DNA of 64,000 nt from an uncultured Clostridia bacterium (GCA_947572235.1 CANPBB010000003.1:1-64000); one strand, 5' to 3'. Positions 1 through 8,409 are shown, numbered from the stretch's first letter. Notes: generated by a model from the sequence alone, not told the origin. Program-made: numbers and translations.

Positions 1-124
1 AGGGGACAAAGTCCTGCGACGCTCGCTCCGCGAGAAGTATTTTTGCCGAAAACGCGGTTTCCGCCAAAAATAATTTCCATTGATTTCGCGGCGTGCACGC
101 CGCGAAACTCCTGCGGAGGGCTTT
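1..124 (-). repeat. Mosaic hairpin repeat, copy A, at the 3' end of the M56 peptidase gene
   Basis: On the minus strand this intergenic stretch carries, in order, a perfect 24-bp palindrome (84-107, half TTTCGCGGCGTG), a second hairpin at 40-70 with the core CCGRNNACCGCGT, and the tag CTCGCGGAG near 25-33. The same modules in the same order occur at 3405-3510 on the plus strand and in part near 18344-18408 and 60404-60450. This is therefore a dispersed element and not a simple terminator. No open reading frame of credible composition is present. Confidence 0.8.
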
Positions 125-1903
125 TTACATCACGCTCCGGACATACGCCTCAATCTCCTCCTCCGTCAGCCCCAGCCTCTCCTGCACCTCCGCCAACACC
201 CGCCGCAGCTCCTCCGGCTTGGGCACACCGCCGGCAATGCGAAACTGCCCGATTACCGCCCCCTCCGCGTCGTAGAGAGGGATATCATAGGCCCCCAGCG
301 CACCGATAAACGCCATATAGACCTCCGCCTCCTCCGGCGAGCGGATGTCAAATTTACTGTGCCATTTATCACTCTCCCGGATGTAGCCATCGCGCCCATC
401 CGTCCCCACCGCCGCCACTAAATCGGGCTTTGTGCCGGTGATCTCCTGGAGGCAGCTGGGCCCATAGCTCTCCCCCAGGCTGTTCCGGGGCCACTGGCCG
501 TCCACCAGATACTCCGCCGCCAGCTCCGCCAGATGGGTGGCATTCCGGTAGACCTCCACCACCTCGCTGTCGTCATCTTGGTTGAAGTGCACGATAAAAT
601 CCGCCGGACCAAGGCCATGTTCCGCCGCCAGAATATCCATCAGCGCCTCCCGCTCCGCCGGCCCCGCCACCGGATACCGGGTGCCGTCGGCAGGAGCCGT
701 CTCCGACCGCACCGGAGCCCCAGCGCCGTCCTCCGGCGCATTCTGTGCCGGCTGCCCGGTGCTCCTCTCCGGTTCCACCGCCGGCTGCACAACCACCTTC
801 GCCGGCTCCGCCGCCTTGGACCCACCGGGCGTCACCACAGGCGCCGCCGCCCCCGGCTCCTTCCCGTCCAAAACCGGCGCCTCCGCTGTCTCCGCCGCGG
901 GCCAATAGGTCCCCGCCGCCAAGACGCAGCCCCCGGCCACGATCACCGCCAGCACCAGCGCCGCCGCCATTTTCGTCCTCCGCCTCATCTCCCGTCCGTA
1001 CAGCATACGCGTCAGCCTCCTTTTCATCGTCTCCCGGGCCGCCAGAGAGGTGGCCCACGCCCCGGCCCCCTCCGCGCTCCGGAGGGCCGCCTGTAAGATC
1101 ACCTGTCCATAGAGCCGCCGCTCCCCCCGACCCAGCGCCGCCGCCACCGCCTCATCGCAGGCCAGCTCGCTCCACTCCGCCACCTGCCGGCCCAGCCGCC
1201 AGACCAGCGGATCAAACCAGAACGCCACCCGCACCGCCAGCGCCAGCATCCGGACCCACAGATCCCCTTGGCGGATGTGATGCAGCTCGTGCCGCAGGAC
1301 GCACCGCAGCTCCCCAGATTCCGCTTCCCCCGGCGGCAGGACGATCACCGGCCGCACCAGCCCCGTGACGAAGGGGGAGCAGGGCAGGGGAGCGCGCCAC
1401 ACCCGCAGGCGCCGCCGCCCTCCCGACAGACACGCCGCCAGCGCCTCCGCCGTCTCCGGCCGTTCATCCGGCACACAGCGCCTGAGAAACCGCCGCCGGA
1501 AGCGCCCATACCGCAGAAGCTCCCGTCCCCCCAGCGCCAGCGCCCCCGCCAGCCAAAGCCCCCGGAGCAGGGGAACCGCCGCCGCCCAGTCCACCGAAAC
1601 CGGCACCGCCTCCGCCGATATCTCACCCCCCGGCGTCCGGACGCCCTCCGCCGGCACAGGCGAAATCGTCACACCTCCCACAGCAGCCCCGACGGGCATC
1701 CCCGCCGGCTCCACCGCCGCCACAGGCCACAAAATCGCCCCAACCAGCAGCCCCACAGGCAGCAGAAAGAACCCCATCACCACCTTCAAAAGCCGATACT
1801 GCCACCGGGCGCTGAACCGCTCCCCGGTAACGCGGCACTGGGCCGCCCACAGCAGATAGGCCCCGCTGCCGGTGAGCATCATCCCCAGCAGGCACTCAGC
1901 CAT
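125..1903 (-). CDS. BlaR1/MecR1-like membrane metallopeptidase (M56) sensor
   Basis: The 592-residue product has N-terminal membrane segments (about residues 41-62 and 105-125), a cytoplasmic zinc-peptidase core with HELHH at 205-209 and a downstream SELACDE zinc-ligand motif, another membrane segment near 305-325, and a C-terminal extracellular part. In characterised family members, ligand sensing activates the protease, which relieves repression by BlaI. The C-terminal domain here is not a recognisable penicillin-binding transpeptidase: I see no SxxK/SxN/KTG set. The signal is therefore probably not a beta-lactam in the classical way. The reading frame stays open further upstream, but the ATG at 1903 overlaps the blaI-like stop by 8 bp, which is typical translational coupling. 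The ligand is unknown. Confidence 0.85.
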   Translation of the reverse strand: MAECLLGMMLTGSGAYLLWAAQCRVTGERFSARWQYRLLKVVMGFFLLPVGLLVGAILWPVAAVEPAGMPVGAAVGGVTISPVPAEGVRTPGGEISAEAVPVSVDWAAAVPLLRGLWLAGALALGGRELLRYGRFRRRFLRRCVPDERPETAEALAACLSGGRRRLRVWRAPLPCSPFVTGLVRPVIVLPPGEAESGELRCVLRHELHHIRQGDLWVRMLALAVRVAFWFDPLVWRLGRQVAEWSELACDEAVAAALGRGERRLYGQVILQAALRSAEGAGAWATSLAARETMKRRLTRMLYGREMRRRTKMAAALVLAVIVAGGCVLAAGTYWPAAETAEAPVLDGKEPGAAAPVVTPGGSKAAEPAKVVVQPAVEPERSTGQPAQNAPEDGAGAPVRSETAPADGTRYPVAGPAEREALMDILAAEHGLGPADFIVHFNQDDDSEVVEVYRNATHLAELAAEYLVDGQWPRNSLGESYGPSCLQEITGTKPDLVAAVGTDGRDGYIRESDKWHSKFDIRSPEEAEVYMAFIGALGAYDIPLYDAEGAVIGQFRIAGGVPKPEELRRVLAEVQERLGLTEEEIEAYVRSVM

Positions 1904-2276
1904 CCCCCGACACCTCCTCAAACCAGACCCGCAGGGCCTCCACCTCGTCCCGATCCAGCCCTTGCCCGCCGCTGAGGGCGCTGAGGAAGGCGGACAGGGA
2001 CCCGCCGTACAGATCATCCACCACATGCCTTGCCCGCCGCCGGCGGTACTCCTCCCGGCTGAGGGCGGGCTGATAGCGGGTACACCGCCCCTGCCGTTCC
2101 CCCCGCAGCATCCCCTTGTCGGCCAGCCGGCTGAGGAAGGTGGACATGGTCTGGGCCTTCCAGGCCCTCTGGGCAAACACCGTCAAAAGCTCCCCCGCTG
2201 TCACCGCCTCCCCCCGGTCCCAAATGACCTCCATAATCTCCCGCTCCGCCTGAGAAAGCTCATAAAAAGCCCCCAT
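1896..2276 (-). CDS. BlaI/MecI-family transcriptional repressor
   Basis: The 126-residue winged-helix protein begins with the family pattern LSQAEREIMEVIWDRGE, followed by a recognition-helix region (residues about 40-60, QTMSTFLSRLADKGML) and a C-terminal dimerisation part. It is the first gene of a two-gene operon with the M56 sensor. The promoter in front contains two dyads of the TACTAC-N6-GTAGTA type that this family binds, so autoregulation is very likely. Established family behaviour is derepression by cleavage after the sensor is activated. No resistance gene lies next to it in this window, so the regulated target is probably elsewhere or is the operon itself. Confidence 0.9.
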   Translation of the reverse strand: MGAFYELSQAEREIMEVIWDRGEAVTAGELLTVFAQRAWKAQTMSTFLSRLADKGMLRGERQGRCTRYQPALSREEYRRRRARHVVDDLYGGSLSAFLSALSGGQGLDRDEVEALRVWFEEVSGDG

Positions 2277-2298
2277 ACGCCGCCTCCCCTTTTAGATT

Positions 2299-2356
2299 TA
2301 CTACATAGTTGTAGTATGTTGCCGCTATTATACTACGACCTTGTAGTAATTGTCAA
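2299..2356 (-). promoter_or_regulatory. blaI promoter with two BlaI-type operators
   Basis: Read on the minus strand, TTGACA (2351-2356) and TATAAT (2327-2332) are separated by 18 bp. One 18-bp dyad of the form TACTAC-N6-GTAGTA (2331-2348) fills the promoter spacer. A second, TACTACA-N4-TGTAGTA (2299-2316), sits at the expected transcript start. The centres are 32 bp apart, about three helical turns, so both could be bound on the same DNA face. Confidence 0.85.
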
Positions 2357-2386
2357 GACAAAACTTTTTGAATGTGGAATTTGGAG

Positions 2387-2869
2387 TTAGGAATTAGGAG
2401 GAGGGGCGATGGGGATGAGGCGGAGACCTTGGGACTGGGCGTAGCGCACGGTGCAGGCCGTGCCGCCGGTGGGGCGGGTCAGGTAGCAGATGCAGGCGGA
2501 GCTGCTGTCCACAAGCTGACGGTTGCGACGGTGCATACAGTCCCGCGTGTAGGACTCGGAGGCAAAGGTGACGCTGTCGGCCCTAAAGAGGATATGCAGG
2601 TAGCACGCCTGATCCATCGGCGACCAGCTCCGGGCCTGATCCTTGCAGGGGAGGATCGGGTGCAGCTCGATCTGTGGGGATAGGTCCTTCATCAGGAGCA
2701 CCGTCAGAGCAGCCAGCGTGTCGAACCCCAGCGCGCCCCCGGCGCAGAAGCGGTAGTAGCCCTCGGAGAGCAGTTCCTCAATAGCCTCCGTTGTCTTGAG
2801 GGCAATCTCCGCCCGCCCCACCTCCGGCAGCTTCCGATGCCCCGTGAAACAGCAAGTTTTGTCACGCAT
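2387..2869 (-). CDS. SLOG-superfamily (DUF1273/YpsA-like) protein
   Basis: The 160-residue protein opens with CCFTGHRKLP (residues 6-15) and has GGALGFDTLAA near 44-54 and a late RPTGGTACTVRYA stretch. These are the glycine-rich nucleotide-binding loops of the DUF1273 branch of SLOG proteins, a Rossmann-like fold thought to bind nucleotides or their derivatives. The start at 2869 has a GGAGGT ribosome site. It is divergent from a small XRE regulator across an intergenic region with matching operator sites (2894-2943), so the two genes probably form one regulated unit. Function in the cell is not established; related proteins have been linked to sensing of nucleotide signals and to phage or plasmid contexts. 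Confidence 0.75.
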   Translation of the reverse strand: MRDKTCCFTGHRKLPEVGRAEIALKTTEAIEELLSEGYYRFCAGGALGFDTLAALTVLLMKDLSPQIELHPILPCKDQARSWSPMDQACYLHILFRADSVTFASESYTRDCMHRRNRQLVDSSSACICYLTRPTGGTACTVRYAQSQGLRLIPIAPPPNS

Positions 2870-2893
2870 GTGATGACCTCCACTTTATTAAAA

Positions 2894-2954
2894 TTGGGAT
2901 ATATCCAATATTGCAACACAAAAAATTGATTTGGGATATATCCTACACGATAAA
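2894..2954. promoter_or_regulatory. Paired operators in back-to-back promoters (SLOG / XRE)
   Basis: The 13-mer TTGGGATATATCC occurs at 2894-2906 and at 2931-2943. On the minus strand a TTGCAA (2911-2916) is followed after 17 bp by TTTTAA (2888-2893), with site 1 in the spacer. On the plus strand TTGATT (2926-2931) is followed after 17 bp by GATAAA (2949-2954), with site 2 in the spacer. The -10 boxes are poor, but the symmetric placement supports coordinated repression of both genes, probably by the XRE protein. Confidence 0.6.
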
Positions 2955-3007
2955 TCGCAAATAATAGTAGAATCGCCTTATCAGCAGGGAAAGGGGGCGG
3001 TTCTGCG

Positions 3008-3250
3008 GTGAATGCGAAGGAAGCGGCGGCGCGGCGGATTCAGGCGCTGTGCTTACAGCGGAATATGGCGGTGAACGCCCTTGCAAACCTCTGCGGGGTA
3101 CCGCCGTCCACCATTTACAGCATGTTGAACGCAAAGAGCCAAAACCCCGGTATCGTGACCATCCAGAAGCTCTGCGACGGATTGGAAATCAGCTTGAGAG
3201 AGTTTTTCGACGACCCATTGTTCGAGGGATTGGACCCCATAATTGAATGA
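3008..3250 (+). CDS. Small XRE/Cro-CI helix-turn-helix regulator
   Basis: The 80-residue protein is a single Cro/CI-type helix-turn-helix domain. The first helices cover residues 4-22, the turn and recognition helix run from about 25 to 45 (LANLCGVPPSTIYSMLNAK), and a helix at 52-68 ends in SLREFFDD, common in this family. GTG at 3008 is the likely start, with AAGGGGG upstream. Two matching TTGGGATATATCC sites in the divergent promoter region are the obvious binding targets. It probably controls itself and the SLOG gene. Confidence 0.8.
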   Translation: MNAKEAAARRIQALCLQRNMAVNALANLCGVPPSTIYSMLNAKSQNPGIVTIQKLCDGLEISLREFFDDPLFEGLDPIIE

Positions 3251-3567
3251 AAGGCCCCGTCCCGGCGGACATCTCGCGCAGCGCAGTAGGGGCGCACATT
3301 GTGTGCCCGCAAAATGCGGCGGGCGTCGGCAGAGGGGGCGGATGATATCCGCCCCCTACATGTTCCACCGCCATTTTGCTCCACCTTTTGCGCCGCAGGC
3401 GCATCAAAAAGGCCCTCGGCAGAGTTTGCGGCGCGCACGCCGCAAATCAATTCAAATCATTTTTTCCGGAAACCGCGTTTTCGGAAAAAATACCTCTCGC
3501 GGAGCGGAGTGTGCGAGTCCTCCGCCTCAGCGGAGGGCGAGTGCGCGCAGCGCAGCGCAATCCCCCT
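3251..3567. repeat. Palindromic repeat block including mosaic element copy B
   Basis: No gene is supported here. 3286-3310 is a GTAGGGGCGCACA-type palindrome and 3332-3358 a related one with GGGGGCGGAT / ATCCGCCCCC arms. From 3405 the mosaic hairpin element follows in plus orientation: hairpin H1 at 3425-3446 (TTTGCGGCG / CGCCGCAAA), H2 at 3460-3490 (CCGGAAAC-CGC-GTTTTCGG inside T and A tracts), tag CTCGCGGAG at about 3499, and tag GCAGCGCAATCCCCCTC ending near 3567. Small ORFs across it have biased, proline/arginine-rich composition and are not credible genes. Confidence 0.8.
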
Positions 3568-3620
3568 CAAATAAAAGGGAAGACCTGTCCCCATCGGGGA
3601 CAGGTCTTCCCTTTTATTTG
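3568..3620 (-). terminator. Strong terminator after galE
   Basis: Perfect inverted repeat with 25-bp arms (3568-3592 and 3596-3620) and a 3-nt loop. The arms contain AAAAGGGAAGACC and the top of the stem is CCCC/GGGG. On the minus strand the outer arm supplies a T-rich run after the stem, so it should terminate galKTE transcripts 4 nt past the galE stop. Its length is unusual for a terminator. Confidence 0.8.
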
Positions 3621-3623
3621 ACT

Positions 3624-4604
3624 TTAGTACCCTTCCGGATGCCCCTTGTGCCAAGTCCAAGCGTCGCTGATGATCTCCTCCAGCCCCCGCTCGGGCTTCC
3701 AGCCCAGCTTCTCCGCCGCCTTCTTGTTGGCCGCGATCAGCACCGAGGGGTCCCCGGCCCGCCGGGGTTCCACCACCGCCGGGATGGGGTGGCCGGTGAC
3801 TTTCCGGGCGGTCTCAATAATCTCCTTCACGCTGTACCCGTCGCCGCTGCCCAGGTTGAAGGGACCGCTCTCCCCGCCCTTGTCCAAATACTGCAAAGCC
3901 AGCAGATGGGCGTTGGCTAAATCCCGCACGTGGATATAGTCCCGCACACAGGTGCCGTCGGGGGTGGGATAGTCCTCGCCGAAGATCCCCACATGGTCCC
4001 GCTTCCCCAAGGCCACCTGGAGCACAATGGGGATCAGGTGGCTCTCCGGGTGGTGGTCCTCGCCGATGTCTACGTCGGTGTTGGACCCGGCGGCGTTGAA
4101 GTAGCGCAGGGCGGCGTACTTGATGCCGTAGGCCTGGCTGCACCACTTGAGCATCCCCTCAATGGCCAGCTTGCTGGCGCCGTAGGGATTGGTGGGCTCC
4201 GTCCGGTCGGTCTCCTCGATGGGCTGCTTCTCCGGCTCGCCGTAGGTGGCGGCGGTGGAGGAGAAGACGATCTTGTCCACCCCGTGCTGCACCATGGTCT
4301 CCAGCATGGACTGGGACCCGGCCACGTTGTTGCCGTAGTATTTCAGGGGATTGGTCACGCTCTCGCCCACCAAGGAGAAGGCGGCGAAGTTGATCACGCC
4401 GTCAATCTTATGCTCGGTAAACACCTTGTCCAAAAACGCTCGGTCCCGCACATCGCCCACGCACAGCTCAGCGCCCTTCACAGCCTCCTTGTGCCCGGTG
4501 CACAGGTTGTCTGCCACCACCACGTCATAGCCCTTCTCCACCAGCAGCGCCACCATGTGGCTGCCGATATACCCGGCCCCGCCGGCTACTAAGATCGTTT
4601 TCAT
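3624..4604 (-). CDS. galE: UDP-glucose 4-epimerase
   Basis: The 326-residue short-chain dehydrogenase-like enzyme interconverts UDP-galactose and UDP-glucose in the cytoplasm. Visible features are the NAD-binding GGAGYIGSH (residues about 7-15), the catalytic serine region SSTAATYGEP, and the YxxxK pair in NPYGASK. Length matches bacterial GalE. The ATG at 4604 with GGAGG upstream is preferred over an upstream in-frame start that would add 19 atypical residues. It is the last gene of galK-galT-galE, 77 bp after galT, and completes the Leloir route by recycling the UDP-sugar used by GalT. It may also supply UDP-galactose for envelope glycans. Confidence 0.97.
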   Translation of the reverse strand: MKTILVAGGAGYIGSHMVALLVEKGYDVVVADNLCTGHKEAVKGAELCVGDVRDRAFLDKVFTEHKIDGVINFAAFSLVGESVTNPLKYYGNNVAGSQSMLETMVQHGVDKIVFSSTAATYGEPEKQPIEETDRTEPTNPYGASKLAIEGMLKWCSQAYGIKYAALRYFNAAGSNTDVDIGEDHHPESHLIPIVLQVALGKRDHVGIFGEDYPTPDGTCVRDYIHVRDLANAHLLALQYLDKGGESGPFNLGSGDGYSVKEIIETARKVTGHPIPAVVEPRRAGDPSVLIAANKKAAEKLGWKPERGLEEIISDAWTWHKGHPEGY

Positions 4605-4681
4605 ACGATACCGCCTCCTGTTGGTGCTGACGCTTTTTCTTATGGCAAACAGCGTCAGCAAGAATTTTTAATATATTTTAC

Positions 4682-6181
4682 CTATTTTACACTGGCAATA
4701 AACCGCAGGAATGCCTCCTGCCCGGCGGCGCCGCGCTTATAGACCCCCGCGTGCTCCAGCACCTTGGCAAAGACCTTGCCGGTCTCCTTCTGCACGATGT
4801 CCAAGGCGTTTTCCGCCGTGATGGCATAGCTTCCCCGGAAGGTCTCGGCCCAGTCGGCGTGCTTCTCCGTCAGCTCATTGCCCCGCAGATCGCCGCCGCC
4901 GGCCAAGCACGCCGCCACCGCCGCCAGTTCCGCCTTCAGACGGGCGGGGAGGACAGCCAGGCCCATCACCTCGATAAGGCCGATATTCTCCTTCTTGATG
5001 TGGTGCAGCTCCCCATGGGGGTGGTACAGCCCCAAAGGGTGCTCCTCGGTGGTGAGATTGTTCCGCAGCACCAGATCCAGCTCGAACTTGTTTCCCCGCC
5101 GCCGGGCGATGGGGGTGATGGTGTTGTGGGGCTCGCCGTCGGTCTCGGCAAAGATGACGGCCTCCTCGTCAGTGTAGCCCCGCCAAGCCAGCAGGATCTT
5201 GTCCGCCAAGTCGATCAGCCGCTCCTGATCCATGTGCGCGATCCGCACCACCGACATGGGCCACCTGACGATCCCCGCCTCCACATCCTCAAAGCCGGGG
5301 AAGGTGACGGCCCTCTCCACCGGGGCCTTCTCCATGGCGAAGGTGTAGTGCCCGCCTTGGAAGTGGTCGTGGGATAGGATGGAGCCCCCCACGATGGGCA
5401 AATCCGCGTTGGAACCCACAAAGTAGTGGGGGAACTGGCTGACAAAGCTCAGCAGCTTGGCGAAGCAGGCCCGGTCGATCTTCATCGGCGTATGCTCGCT
5501 GTTGAAGCAGATGCAGTGTTCGTTGTAGTACACATAGGGGCTGTACTGCAAAAACCAAGGGGAGCCGTTGATGGTGATGGGCACGACCCGATGGTTCTGC
5601 CTTGCGGGGTGGTTCACCCGTCCCGCGTATCCCTCATTCGACTCGCAGAGCTGGCACCGGGGATAGGCGGAGGCGGGCAGATTCTTGGCCGCCGCAATAG
5701 CCTTGGGGTCCTTCTCCGGCTTGGAGAGATTGATGGTGATATCCAGCTCCCCATACTCCGTGGGGGCCTTCCACTGCATATCCTTGGCAATCCGGTCCCG
5801 CCGGATGTAGTTGGTGTCCTGGCTGAACTGGTAGAACCAGTCAGTGGCCTTCCTCGGCTCCACCTCATAGTACAGCCGGAACAGCTCCCGCACATCATAG
5901 GGCCGGGGGGTGAGCCGCCCCATAATCTCCGTATCAAACAGATCCCGGTACACCACCGAGTTCTCCGTCAGCGCCCCCCGGGCGTAGGCGTCATCCAGCA
6001 GCTCCTCCAAGATGGGGGCCAGCTCCAAGCTGTCCGCGTCCCAGTTCCGCTCCGGCTCCGTATAGCTGTCCAGCTTCAAGGCGTCCAGAATGGTGTTGAC
6101 GGCCCAGACCCGCTCGCATTCCTCGATCAGACCGGTGCGAACGGCATAGTCCGTCAGTTTGGAAATCGCAGCGTCAACCAT
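4682..6181 (-). CDS. galT: UDP-glucose--hexose-1-phosphate uridylyltransferase, class II
   Basis: The 499-residue protein belongs to the second GalT family typical of Firmicutes, about 150 residues longer than the E. coli type. It transfers UMP from UDP-glucose to galactose-1-phosphate. The active-site neighbourhood is visible as GGSILSHDHFQGG, where the paired histidines include the uridylylated residue, and the family pattern CQLCESNEGYAGR is present upstream. The ATG at 6181 follows GGAGG at good spacing. It lies between galK (66 bp upstream) and galE in one operon. Confidence 0.96.
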   Translation of the reverse strand: MVDAAISKLTDYAVRTGLIEECERVWAVNTILDALKLDSYTEPERNWDADSLELAPILEELLDDAYARGALTENSVVYRDLFDTEIMGRLTPRPYDVRELFRLYYEVEPRKATDWFYQFSQDTNYIRRDRIAKDMQWKAPTEYGELDITINLSKPEKDPKAIAAAKNLPASAYPRCQLCESNEGYAGRVNHPARQNHRVVPITINGSPWFLQYSPYVYYNEHCICFNSEHTPMKIDRACFAKLLSFVSQFPHYFVGSNADLPIVGGSILSHDHFQGGHYTFAMEKAPVERAVTFPGFEDVEAGIVRWPMSVVRIAHMDQERLIDLADKILLAWRGYTDEEAVIFAETDGEPHNTITPIARRRGNKFELDLVLRNNLTTEEHPLGLYHPHGELHHIKKENIGLIEVMGLAVLPARLKAELAAVAACLAGGGDLRGNELTEKHADWAETFRGSYAITAENALDIVQKETGKVFAKVLEHAGVYKRGAAGQEAFLRFIASVK

Positions 6182-6247
6182 AGCGTATTTCCTCCATATA
6201 CATATTTGTCAATATTAGGATTCTCGCTCACAAAGGGCCGGCGTCCC

Positions 6248-7510
6248 TCATGCCAGCCGCACCCCGCCCACCGGACGGATGGACAGCACATGGCAGGCCC
6301 CGTCGCCCAGCGCGCGCTCCATGCCGGCCTTGAAGGCGTCCAGCGTGTCCAGCGGCACAAAGGCCTGGATGGTCCCGGCGAAGCCGCCGCCGTGGACCCG
6401 GCAGCCCCCCCGGCCGTCCAGCAGCCGTTCCGCCATGGACAGGGCGAAGGCCACCTCCTGGTGGTGGGTGTATCCGGCGGGCACCACATTCTGGAGCAGC
6501 CGCCAGCTGGAGAGGCCGGAGTCGTTGATGTGCATCAAAAACGCCTCAAAATCCCCCCGGCGCAGGGCGCCCACCTGCCCGTCCACCCGGCCGTTCTCGT
6601 CATAGATGTGGATGGCCCGGAGCACCGCCCGGTCCCCGCACTTCCGCCGGAGGGCGGGCAGGGCGGCGAAGAAGTCCGTCTCCGGCACCTCCCGCAGCAC
6701 GTTCTTGCCGAAGCAGGCGCAGACCTCCCGCAGCTCACGTGTCACCGCGGCGTACTCGTCGGTGAGATCGGCGTGGTCCGCGCCGCTGTCCACAATGCAC
6801 AGGGCGTGGCCGGCGGAGGCGAAGTCGAAGTCCACCCGCTCCACCACGGGATTGGCGTTGTCGGCAAAGTCGATGGTGACCATATTGCCCACTGAGGCGG
6901 CCATCTGGTCCAGGAGCCCGCTGGGCTTGCCGAAGTACACATTCTCCGCGTACTGCCCGATCTGGGCCAGCTCCACCGCCGTGCATCTGCCGTCGAAGAA
7001 CAGGTCGTTGAGGATATTGCCGATCAGCACCTCAAAGGCCGCCGAGGAGCTGAGGCCGCTGCCCTTGAGCACGTTGGAGGTGAGGTAGGCGTCAAACCCC
7101 TCCAGCGCGCAGCCGCGGCCCTTGAACCAGGCGGCCACCCCCCGCACCAGCGCGGCGGAGGTGTTCCGTTCCTCCTCCCGCACAGAGAGATCCCTCAGCT
7201 CCACCGTGAACAGGGGGAACCCCTCGCTCTTGACGCGGATCACGTCCCCGCCGTTGGGGGTCACGGCGGCGATCACATCCAAGTTCACGCTGCCCGCCAG
7301 CACCTTGCCGTGCTGATGGTCGGTGTGGTTGCCGCCGATCTCCGTCCGCCCCGGCGCGGAGAACACGGCGATGTCCTCCCGGTGTCCGAAGGTCTCCTCC
7401 AGTCCCCGCAGCAGGGCGCGGTAGCGTTCCATCTGCGCCGCCGCGGCGCCGCCGCCGTAGAGGGAGGTGACCGCGGCCTCCAGCCGGGCCATATCGAATG
7501 CGTATCCCAT
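6248..7510 (-). CDS. galK: Galactokinase
   Basis: The 420-residue GHMP kinase phosphorylates galactose at C1 with ATP, the first committed Leloir step. The three family motifs are present: the substrate-binding GRTEIGGNHTDHQHG near residues 43-57, the ATP-binding GSGLSSSAAFE, and the C-terminal glycine-rich HGGGFAGT. GGNHTDHQ replaces the more common GEHTDY, a variant I associate with clostridial GalK proteins. ATG at 7510 with AAGGGGA upstream is chosen; the frame stays open for 29 more residues of unlikely sequence. First gene of the operon. A regulator or sugar transporter is not adjacent, so import must be encoded elsewhere. Confidence 0.95.
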   Translation of the reverse strand: MGYAFDMARLEAAVTSLYGGGAAAAQMERYRALLRGLEETFGHREDIAVFSAPGRTEIGGNHTDHQHGKVLAGSVNLDVIAAVTPNGGDVIRVKSEGFPLFTVELRDLSVREEERNTSAALVRGVAAWFKGRGCALEGFDAYLTSNVLKGSGLSSSAAFEVLIGNILNDLFFDGRCTAVELAQIGQYAENVYFGKPSGLLDQMAASVGNMVTIDFADNANPVVERVDFDFASAGHALCIVDSGADHADLTDEYAAVTRELREVCACFGKNVLREVPETDFFAALPALRRKCGDRAVLRAIHIYDENGRVDGQVGALRRGDFEAFLMHINDSGLSSWRLLQNVVPAGYTHHQEVAFALSMAERLLDGRGGCRVHGGGFAGTIQAFVPLDTLDAFKAGMERALGDGACHVLSIRPVGGVRLA

Positions 7511-7704
7511 AGCTCTTCCCCTTTCCGTCCCACGGAAAAAGCGCGCCAGCTTTTTCCTTTTGCCTACAGCATACCACATCTGCTGCCCACTGCGCAAGAG
7601 ACATCTTCAAGGGAGCGCCCAAACGCGCCGTTTTTCTATGCAGCACGCCGCCCCTCCCATCAGCCAAACCGCTTCAATGCCCCGCCAACAGGTTCAAATC
7701 TCCG

Positions 7705-8409
7705 CTACTCCCCCTCAATCATCCGATACCCCACACCCATCTCTGTAACAATATACCTTGGATCAGCGGGATTATCCTCAATCTTCCGCCGAATATTCGC
7801 CATATTCACCCGCAGAATCTGATTGTCGCTTTTCGCCTTGGGCCCCCAGAGCTCCCGGATCATAAAATCATAGGTGAGCACACGGCCGGCATACTTCCCC
7901 AGCAGCGCCACAATCCGGTACTCCCCCTGGGTGAGCCGGGCATTCTCCCCCCGGAGAAAGACACAGTGCTTGTCGTAGTCGATCACCAGCTCCCCGGTGC
8001 AAAACTTCCCGGAGCTGGCGATCATGCTGCTGGGCAGCTGGGTGCGGGTGTGGCGTATGGCGGTGCGGATGCGGGCCAGCAGCTCCGCCGCGCCGAAGGG
8101 CTTGGTGAGATAGTCGTCCGCCCCGGCATCCAGGGCCGCCACCTTGTCCCGCTCATGGTTCCTGGCGGAGAGCACCACAATGGGCAGCGTGCTCCACTCC
8201 CGGACCGACCGGATGATCTCCATCCCGTCCATGTCCGGCAGCCCCAGGTCCAGCAGCAGCAGATCCGGGCAGTGGGAGGTGAGCATACTCATGCCGTCAG
8301 CGCCGCTGACAGAGAGAATGGGGTCGTAGTCGTTGGCGGTGAGCACGGCGGCGATCAGGCTTCGGATGCCCGCCTCGTCCTCGATCACCAGTATTTTGTC
8401 CTTAAACAT
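7705..8409 (-). CDS. OmpR-family response regulator, KdpE-like
   Basis: The 234-residue protein has a receiver domain (residues about 4-118) with the phosphoacceptor Asp54 in LLLLDLGLPDMDG and the conserved YLTKPF lysine, followed by a winged-helix DNA-binding domain ending in YIVTEMGVGYRM. It is closest in pattern to KdpE. Its ATG overlaps the histidine kinase gene by 8 bp with GGAGGAG upstream, so both are co-translated. No kdpFABC potassium pump genes are nearby, so the regulon cannot be assumed to be potassium uptake. Confidence 0.9.
   Translation of the reverse strand: MFKDKILVIEDEAGIRSLIAAVLTANDYDPILSVSGADGMSMLTSHCPDLLLLDLGLPDMDGMEIIRSVREWSTLPIVVLSARNHERDKVAALDAGADDYLTKPFGAAELLARIRTAIRHTRTQLPSSMIASSGKFCTGELVIDYDKHCVFLRGENARLTQGEYRIVALLGKYAGRVLTYDFMIRELWGPKAKSDNQILRVNMANIRRKIEDNPADPRYIVTEMGVGYRMIEGE

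Noticed and set aside
7685..7712. GGTTCAAATCTCCGCTACTCC looks like the T-arm and acceptor end of a tRNA
   Set aside because: No matching 5' acceptor strand, D-arm or anticodon stem lies upstream, and the segment runs into the 3' end of the response regulator gene.
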